NCBI RefSeq assembly: GCF_032854445.1
Contig: NC_088295.1
Location: 39,853,385 to 39,917,384, forward strand
Reading direction: 5' to 3'
Source: Liolophura sinensis
Taxonomy: Eukaryota; Mollusca; Polyplacophora; Chitonida; Chitonidae
Length of the DNA stretch: 64,000 nt
Part shown: piece after piece, positions 57,501 to 64,000 of the stretch
Layout of the letters: each line of letters starts with the position of its first letter
Numbering within the stretch: position 1 is the stretch's first letter
Position numbers and translations under genes: made by a program
Notes under the pieces: generated by a model
What the model was told of the DNA's origin: nothing
What the model saw: the letters and a program-made list of their open reading frames with translations, nothing else
Databases searched by the model: none

Positions 57501-60500
57501 AATAAATAAATAAATAAATTCAGCTCTGGTTTCCTTACCTACCTGGTTGAGGTTTCTCACATACCTGGTGAAGAGCAGTGGTTTCCTTTGGGTTTCATGT
57601 ACCCAGAAATCTGACTGCTTTGGATGTGCAACATACTTGAGCATGATGTAAAACAATAATCAAATGAATCGATTCCAATATTGGTCTCCCACTCTAATCA
57701 TGACATATTGGTTCATATTTTCTTCAAATTTGTATAACATACATGTATAATTGTTCATTTGTGGGAAATCTACAGTCGCACATTTTGTCTTATCAGAATT
57801 CTATAAAATCAACTTAAAAATATAATTGAATTTTCCATGTTAAATGAACAGGAGAGATGCTCATGTCAGATTCTGGGGGAACTTAATAGTGAGATTGTGA
57901 ATAATTGACATATTATTTATGTGTATAACTTTGTTCTTTTTAGGCAGAAGATATGTTTGAAAAAATTAAGGACATCCAGACAATAAAATATGTGGTAAGT
58001 TTTTTTTGTGCATGTGTATACAGTGAGAAAACTACTAGCTGAGACCATAATAAACAGATAAACACAGTATACATGTATATAATGAGCTCATAAAGTGGCT
58101 GTGTTTTGTGCTCAGTATTAAATCTTGAAGCTATTATTTATAAATCATAAATTATTTCATATTATGTGCTGTAGCAAATTTATTGCCCAGTAGTGTGCTA
58201 CGGATCCACAGCAGAAGTGGTGTCTGCTCATGGAGACTTGAAACTTCGCTGTGGTTAAAATACAGCTTCTCCATTTTGGTGCACTTTTGGGTCTATTAAT
58301 GGGCATAAAATGAAGAGAGTGTTGAATATATATAATATAAGGATAAATTTGCATCTTACTAAATAAGGATTTGATAAAAGGTACTAGATCAGAGTTATTA
58401 TATGTGATCCCCTAGAAGTATTGAATGCTGCAGGGTGAGGGATATAGTTTGCACCTCGTCTGTCCGTCGAAAGAGTTTCTGAACTTTTCCTTTAGTAACA
58501 GTTGAGTTTGTGAAATTGAATTGAAACTATTACCTTAGCTAATAATCCAAAGGCCAAAGTGGCAATTTCCACTGCCTATCAACTAACATTGTGCCTGGTA
58601 AAGAAGGGCAGGATACACATTTCAGGGGCCTTCTAAAAAAGCTTAGTCAACTAAGTTACACATAAGGGTAAGGAACTATGGGTGTGTTGGGAGAGAGTTA
58701 TTATGTCCCCTACAAAGGCTGGGTCCATAGTGCATGTGTATCTAAAATCATGATCAGAAGGTGTCTGCGTGAACTTAAATTGGATTGAATTCATTTGTAA
58801 ATCGATTTATATGTACATGTGGGACAACCATACACACCTGTATGCATGTGATCTAAGGGTCAAATTACTGAACAAATTGTTTCTTCTACAGACAAAAGAA
58901 CCAGAGAAGAAAAACAAGGAGGATGAAGAATTCTCAGTTCGAGGGTTAATCACAAAAGCCATTAACTTCATTGTAAGTTTATAATTTGTAGAGCCCTTAT
59001 CAAGATGAGGTGTAAAACATTTCTTGTGAACATGTTGGAACTAATTAGGCAATCCTTTTATTAAGAAGAAATGAGTGTGTTTTTGAAATTGTTATATATA
59101 AACATGCATATGCAGAGCTCCGAATACTTCTAATGCTTATATTCTTTTTCATTTCAGCTTGTCTTTGAAATTGTGTCTCCAACAATAGTGTTCAAATATG
59201 TGAAACCAGAGGAAGAGAAACCAGGAGGTATTTTTCCTTCTTGTCAAATCAATTTATATGGAATTCATAGATTTGACATAATTTAACAATTTTTGTATTT
59301 TATAATGTAGGAACTCATTAGTAATATTGGGATTATATGAGCCATAACAAAATGTCAACAGTGTAGATGACTCAACATAAGTACAGATGACTCAACATAA
59401 GTACAGATGACTCAACATGGTACATGGCGTTGTGTGATTTACCAGCGTGACAAGTGACTATCATTTTGGACATGCTGAAACTCAATTTTGTCTTAAATTA
59501 CCTGACACAAGCTACAAGCATGGTCTTTAAGTTGTATTGTGTGACTGCATGTCTGAAACAAGGTTGCTTGAGATATGTAAAAATAAATCATAGATTTGGA
59601 TTTGAAACCCACATCTAGAGTGTTACGTGTCGTTTAATATCACTAGTATTGCCACATTGTCATCGTGCTGCTAAACCCCACTCATTCATCCACATCAGCA
59701 ACTGTGCTCTAAACAGGGGAATTGTGAATTTTCTGAATTTTCTGAATTTCCTTCAGACATAATACATACGTGTACAACTTGTAGGTTTTGTTTCACAGTA
59801 TTACTCACATTGTTGGTGACTGAGATATAGCTTTATTTCTGACCTTTGAATGCTGTTGTTGTTTTAATCTCTCAGCTATAGTTGTACAAATATCTCAATG
59901 GCTTTATTTCAGAGAGTGTGGCTGCCTATGCATTGACAGATGAAGATAAGGTTGCAGAAGACCGGACCAAATTGTATTATGATGCGCTTAATACATGGGT
60001 AATGCATCAAACCTAAAACCCACATATAATGTCTTCTTTTTTTTTATCATTTTCTTTTATTACACGATGTATATTTAGTCACTGTTTAAAGCGTATAATT
60101 ACACCATTACATTTTTGAAGGTTGAACTAAGTATTTCTATTCCCAAATGACAAATCACCTTCTGACAATTCAAATAGGTTGTGGATAATTACAGGGCCAA
60201 GTTATTCTAAAGCGTATTAGCATTTAAACGTGGTATTAACTTCAGTCTGGACTAAAGTTCAGTTGTTTTGTATTAGGCCAGAATTTAAGCCTGGCTTAAC
60301 TTTTAGTACAGTTTTGAATAACTTGGCCCTTACAAAAATTCTGAGGAGTTTACATTGTATCTGTACTTGTAACCCCATCTGTCTGAATTCACAAAAATAT
60401 ACATGTCCAGGTATAGCTTTGGATATGTCTTAATGAACAATTGTTATTTGCCTTGCAAAACTGTATGCATACACATAGAGTGTGATCATCATGTATTTTT

Positions 60501-63500
60501 ATGTAGTCTTTATAAATGGGTATCAATCATTTGATCTTTCTTACAGCTGGTAGATGTGCTACAGTCTGAAAATCCTAATGTCAAAATAGATCCTGTAGAC
60601 ATCGACCGTGAGGGAGTCTGTATAAGATTTGCAGCATTAGAGTCCGCCAGAAGTAAGTTCAAGGTTTACAGCCAAACTCTTTTCATACTAAACTCTGTAC
60701 TATTTTACTAGAAACATTTAAAAGCTTTGTTGCCCCAGAAACCTAAACACCATCATATACTGAGTTACCGTATTTTGTAAGTTTAAATTTCTTTAAGTGA
60801 CACATTTTACTTGACTCTGATTGATCTGTCCACATTATTAAGCCGCTTAAAGAGTTTTTTGTGAAGTTTTATTAGCTTTAGTGTTAACATCAAAGGTTTC
60901 ATTTTATGGCCTTTAAGATCTATACAGTAAGTTAAATATTCCTGACTATAGTGTTAAAACACCAAGCAGTTAAATAAATGATGTGGAAGTCATCTTTCTG
61001 ATGTACTTGTTTCCAACACTTTCATACTCAGCTAAATGTTTAAGCTGAAAGCAAATGCTATTATGGTACAATGCCGCACGCATCTAGGATTTTATACCAT
61101 CATGACATCATGAACCCAATGTTTTTGTTATGTTACAGCCTTAGGAACAACAAATGAAGACATTGAGAAATTTGTAGAGTGTCTGAAAACACAGATGGTA
61201 AGTTAAAACCTTGTGTGTTTGTATTGCTTGATTGTGCTGAAATGCATGTAAAAGTCATCTCATTCAGCTCAGATTAGTTTCAGATCTTCACCAATGTATT
61301 TGATTGCTCTGGAGTACAGTAAAGAAGTGCCAGATATATATCTTAGATTGATGTCTAATGTGTTTTATAATAAGAAACATTCCCAATATAGGGTTAAATT
61401 CTTTTCATTGTTTTCCACTTTGACAGTCTATCCTGGATGCCACAGTGCAGCAGAGAGAGACCTTCCAGAAGATAGTTGAAGCTCAGGACAATCTGACACT
61501 TGTGCACATAGCTAACTGGGCCGGGTTGGGAGCAGTGCAGTAAGTATGGGACAGCCTGACACTTGTGCACATAGCAAACTGGGCCGGGTTGGGAGCAGTG
61601 CAGTAAGTATGGCACAGCGTGGCACTTGTGCACGTAGTAAACTGGGCCGGACTAAGAGAGTGCACTTCAGTGTGGGTTGGAAAATTTAAAGGCCTCAAAA
61701 GTTTAGCAGTTTTATATGGCATATTGATCTCAAGAAATGTGATTATATTCAGTGTTGTAACATGTATGAGGTACTTCTCCTGGCTTATCTCGACACATTG
61801 ATGTTTATTGTCTAGAAATCAGATTGATTGTAAGATCGTTCTGTAGTGCATGTGCATTGTCTTTTTATAATCCCAGGTACATTCCTGAGATGTGGGTAGG
61901 GACAGCAGCTGAGCTGACAGAGGCCTGTAAGAAGGATATTAACAGTGTCAACTGTGAGATTGTCCACAAGCTCAAGGCAAACGACACAGCATTTTCCCTT
62001 GGTGAGTTGACAATTTTTAAAATTTAATTTTTGTTTTACTTATAATAAGGTCATGAATATGAAGCTGATCTACAGATTTGCATATTCCATATTTATCCAG
62101 AAATTGATACTGTAACATTTTTTCCTCTTCTTGTTAGGGGTCTCCGTGGCTCAGTTGGTTAGTGCGCTAGCGCAGCGTAATGACCCAGGAGTCTCTCACC
62201 AATGCGGTCGCTGTGAGTTCAAGTCCAGCTCATGCTGGCTTCCGGCTGTACGTGGGAAGGTCTACCATCAACCTGCGGATGGTCGTGGGTTTCCCCCCGG
62301 GCTCTGCCCGGTTTCCACCCACCATAATGCTGGCCGCCGTCGTATGAGTGAAATATTCTTGAGTACGGCGTAAAATACCAATCAAATAAATAAAATAAAT
62401 TCCTCTTCTTGTTTCTTGGTTCAATGTCTGTTTAATAGTACCAGATCCTAGTTACAAATGTATTAATGGAAAGTCTTAATAATCTTTTTAAACCACTCAG
62501 TCATTATATCAGTGAGTGATATTTTCAGGCTAGTTCAGGTATGTTCATTTATTGTTTTTAAGGAGAGACAGATGAAGGTTTGTACTGTGTCAGGTTTGGG
62601 CTGGTAACAGCAGACACAGATGTGCAAGAGTTACTGTCCTTAGTTTACTCAGTTGGCAAGGAAGTTGAAGATAACTCTAAGGTATGTTTTCTTTCTTTGA
62701 AACAGTTCTGTTTGAAATTCACACAAATTGACAAGATATAAACAAGTCTTCTATACTCAACTTTAACATAAACTATAATGTGTTTGTTATGTCACCATAT
62801 GCTGAGAAGCACAATACAGTTATTATATTCAAAGGAAACTGGAATGAAATGTACGTGTATGTACACACTTCGTGATTGGACACTTGCATTAATAGGTAGA
62901 GGTATTGGCACTGAGTTAAGAAAACTTAAAAACTTTGAAGTTTTTTGACAAACTGGTTGTATTTCTGAAGGACCAACCATGTTTCTGAGTCATCTACTTA
63001 TAACCAGTGTGGTAGTTATGAAATTATAATTAATGAACATACTAATTACTGAATCACTCAGTGGATCAGTTACTTAGTCATGCTGTGCTGCTCTCCCATG
63101 ACAGTACCTGGAGCACATGTCTGAGGTGATTAGGAAGAGTATAGAGGAGACAAATAAGGAGTTGAAGAAGGAGACCGAAGACAGACTTTTGCAAGAGGTA
63201 AGTCCTACTCTATAACAGTTCTTCATCTGTCTGATATGATTTATCTTCCTACCTGGTATTGAATATATATGACTAGAACCATGTTGGATCTCAGACAAAA
63301 AAAATTGGTGGGTAAAAAAAAAAATAAAAAAGGACCTTTGCCAAATGTCTACAAATGACCTTTTCCAAGCTAATTTTTAGTTTGTCTGTATAAAGAGATG
63401 TAGCTTGTATTGTACCCTGAGTGTCGGCATCTGATAACAGTGAAAGCAATGTTATAGTGGGGATATCTTATAAAGTACTGTATGTAGTGACCTCAGAATT

Positions 63501-63948
63501 GGCATACGTTTATTTATTTATTTATTTATTTATATGATTGGTGTTTTACGCCGTACTCAAGAATATTTTACTTGTACGACGGCGGCCAGCATTATGGTGG
63601 GAGGAAGCCGGGCACAGCCCGGGGAAATCCATAACCATCTGCAGGTTGCTGACAGACCTTCTAACTTACGACCGGAGAGCGAGCCAGCATGAGCTGGACT
63701 TGAACTCACAGCTGCTGCATTGGCGAGAGGCTCCTGGGTCATTACGCTGCGCTAGCCGACTGCATACGTTTATAAAGTTTTGCAGGTGAGCTCTGTGTTT
63801 AAGGTATATCTTGAAGCTGTATCATATCCCAATTGTGCCTGTTGACAGGGTGTGTTAAGACAGGTGCCTCTAGTAGGCTCCCTCCTCAACTGGTGGTCCC
63901 CTCCTCCCAAGGATGTTGTCAAGGGACGCACCTTCAACATGCAGTCAG
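48515..63948 (+). CDS. PDXDC1: PDXDC1, pyridoxal-dependent decarboxylase domain protein (3' end beyond window)
   Basis: The exons read are 48515-48715, 49514-49590, 50081-50155, 50466-50552, 51380-51535, 52210-52399, 53199-53267, (optional 53825-53848), 55430-55508, 56160-56244, 56443-56563, 57053-57208, 57944-57994, 58892-58972, 59158-59227, 59913-59998, 60547-60652, 61139-61197, 61427-61539, 61877-62001, 62563-62681, 63105-63197 and 63849-63948. Phases are consistent throughout, giving about 766 residues before the edge. Landmarks typical of PDXDC1 are AAYISTLDTPHLKR, VIYISAASKSGLGHYICSQ, VPCNTMFG, LLVAYAGTPQLGHVDN, WLHVEG, PLWVCLQTLG and the C-terminal GVLRQVPLVGSLLNWWSPPP. The region between HVEG and TLYKK covers the PLP-lysine site of group II decarboxylases, but here it reads RLGSWLG with no Lys. 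A decarboxylase reaction is therefore doubtful; the family's function is not established. Exon 1 (67 codons) is Lys/Glu/Ser-rich, and the chosen ATG has a GAAATGG context. The donor of 56443-56563 (GCT/GTATCC) is the weakest boundary. Confidence 0.93.
50330..50420 (+). mobile_element. Decayed SINE tail in PDXDC1 intron 3
   Basis: TTTCCACCACCCATAAACCT, CATATTAATGAAAAGTTCTT and GCATTAAACACCAGTAAAAT with an (AATA)n end follow the shared tail layout. Family C or D is most likely. Confidence 0.55.
51947..52086 (+). mobile_element. SINE family A, 3' fragment in PDXDC1 intron 5
   Basis: GGCAACATGCAGATGGTTGT through ATAAGTGAAATATTTTTGAG and TGTAAAACACCAATCAG to an AATAAATAAATA end. The head is absent. 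Confidence 0.8.
52510..52590 (+). mobile_element. Very decayed SINE tail
   Basis: CACTTTTCCTCCTACCATAA, CCTGACAATCATTATATGTG and a GCATTGTAAAGGAC block resemble the SINE tails nearby. The match is weak. Confidence 0.35.
53825..53848 (+). other. PDXDC1: Candidate 24-nt microexon of PDXDC1
   Basis: CGCTTATTTCAG/GAACCAGATGAACATCACAG with AATG/GTGAGTC gives good consensus at both ends. The insert is exactly 8 codons (EPDEHHRM) in phase 0, so it can be included or skipped without a frameshift. It would sit between NTMFGATQKM and DVAVLEKL, which are adjacent in the vertebrate protein as I recall it. It ends in a basic residue plus Met, like the exon before it. Confidence 0.5.
54738..54821. repeat. 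Dispersed repeat, copy 1
   Basis: CAATTTCCACTGCCTATC, CAACATTATACCTG and GGGGCAGCGTACACATTTTA match the sequence at 58563-58627 in the same order and orientation. It is unlike the SINEs of this window. The length is uncertain at both ends. Confidence 0.55.
55909..56159. repeat. 23-bp minisatellite reaching into a PDXDC1 splice acceptor
   Basis: About eleven units of the type CTTGGCCCCACCGTAAATGT plus a GTT end run to the 3' end of the intron. The last unit reads CTTGGTGTCACTGTACAG, so the acceptor AG before exon 56160-56244 is formed by repeat-derived sequence. Confidence 0.9.
57290..57519 (+). mobile_element. SINE family A, decayed head, in PDXDC1 intron
   Basis: The head is barely recognisable. 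From GCTTGCTGGCTTCCTCTCTG onward the body and tail are clear (CAGATGGTTGTGGGTTTTAC, GTGAAATATATTTTTGAGAA) with a long (AATA)n end. A second degenerate tail lies at about 57570-57670. Confidence 0.8.
58563..58627. repeat. Dispersed repeat, copy 2
   Basis: CAATTTCCACTGCCTATCAA, CTAACATTGTGCCTGGTAAA and GGGCAGGATACACATTTCAG correspond to the copy at 54738-54821. Confidence 0.55.
59362..59420. repeat. 20-bp tandem repeat, 3 units
   Basis: GTAGATGACTCAACATAA is followed by two further units at exact 20-bp spacing, all within a PDXDC1 intron. Confidence 0.9.
60920..60985 (+). mobile_element. Decayed SINE tail in PDXDC1 intron
   Basis: AGTTAAATATTCCTGACTAT and GTGTTAAAACACCAAGCAGT with TTAAATAAATG resemble the common SINE tail. 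Only the tail is recognisable. Confidence 0.45.
61493..61681. repeat. PDXDC1: 63-bp triplication covering an exon end and its splice donor
   Basis: Three units start at 61493, 61556 and 61619. Each contains the sequence encoding TLVHIANWAGLGAVQ plus what follows it. Unit 1 is the real end of exon 61427-61539 with donor CA/GTAAGT. Unit 2 keeps an identical GTGCA/GTAAGT (GT at 61603). Unit 3 has lost the donor (GTGCACTTCAGTG). Using the second donor would read CAG TAA at once, so only the first gives a full-length protein. Confidence 0.93.
62136..62399 (+). mobile_element. SINE family A, full length, perfect 14-bp target duplication
   Basis: The head (GGGGTCTCCGTGGCTCAGTT), B-box (GAGTTCAAGTCC), body and tail are all intact. 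TTCCTCTTCTTGTT occurs at 62122-62135 and 62400-62413. The perfect duplication and low decay mark it as the youngest-looking copy here. Confidence 0.96.
63513..63761 (-). mobile_element. SINE family A, inverted, head-truncated
   Basis: On the minus strand it runs from the AGCGCAGCGTAATGACCC part of the head to the tail and an (AATA)n end. The first 25 or so bases of the head are missing. GCATACGTTTAT occurs on both sides (63502-63513 and 63762-63773) as the target duplication. It lies in the PDXDC1 intron before the last exon seen. Confidence 0.93.
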
Positions 63949-64000
63949 GTTAGTCTTGTGTAGAAGGCTTAGAATAAGAACGATGATGTTTCACTATAAA

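Overview
The window looks like nuclear DNA from a lophotrochozoan invertebrate, such as a mollusc or a brachiopod. The evidence is spliced genes with GT-AG introns, many tRNA-headed SINEs whose 3' tails resemble those common in lophotrochozoan genomes, long (TA)n tracts and many minisatellites. The species cannot be fixed from sequence alone. No prokaryotic, CRISPR or organellar signal was seen.

Layout. (1) About 1.9-16.5 kb, minus strand: a cluster of sarcoplasmic-calcium-binding-protein-like EF-hand genes. Two copies are intact (1920-2456 and 6691-7218), one is a frameshifted pseudogene (9973-10505), and one is a short relic of the N-terminal EF-hand (16337-16518). Each intact copy appears to have a TATA box, a tiny non-coding first exon and an intron ending a few bases before the ATG. 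MITEs, SINEs and a 75-bp tandem array lie between them. (2) About 16.9-26 kb: no host gene recognised. It holds a 72-bp satellite-like array, a decayed non-LTR retrotransposon and a near-perfect 56-nt palindrome. (3) About 26.2-36.8 kb, plus strand: two tandem MPV17-like genes of four coding exons each, with identical lengths and phases for the first three. (4) About 36.8-43.4 kb: gene-free, with several short tandem repeats. (5) 43469-45454, minus strand: a 12-TM MFSD6-like membrane protein in one coding exon, with a probable non-coding first exon near 47.5 kb. (6) 48515 to the window edge, plus strand: PDXDC1, with 22 constitutive coding exons plus one candidate 24-nt microexon resolved, running off the right end.

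Genes and context. The EF-hand cluster shows local duplication and loss of a calcium-buffer gene. The MPV17-like pair is another tandem duplication. MFSD6-like and PDXDC1 are arranged head to head with about 1 kb between their inferred 5' ends. There is no sign that the separate loci act in one pathway. The most unusual features are in PDXDC1: a Ser where fold-related enzymes have the PLP lysine, a candidate in-frame 24-nt microexon, a 63-bp triplication that copies an exon end together with its splice donor, and a splice acceptor embedded in the last unit of a 23-bp minisatellite.

Exon boundaries were read by eye from splice consensus, phase and family similarity. No alignment, transcript data or repeat library was available.
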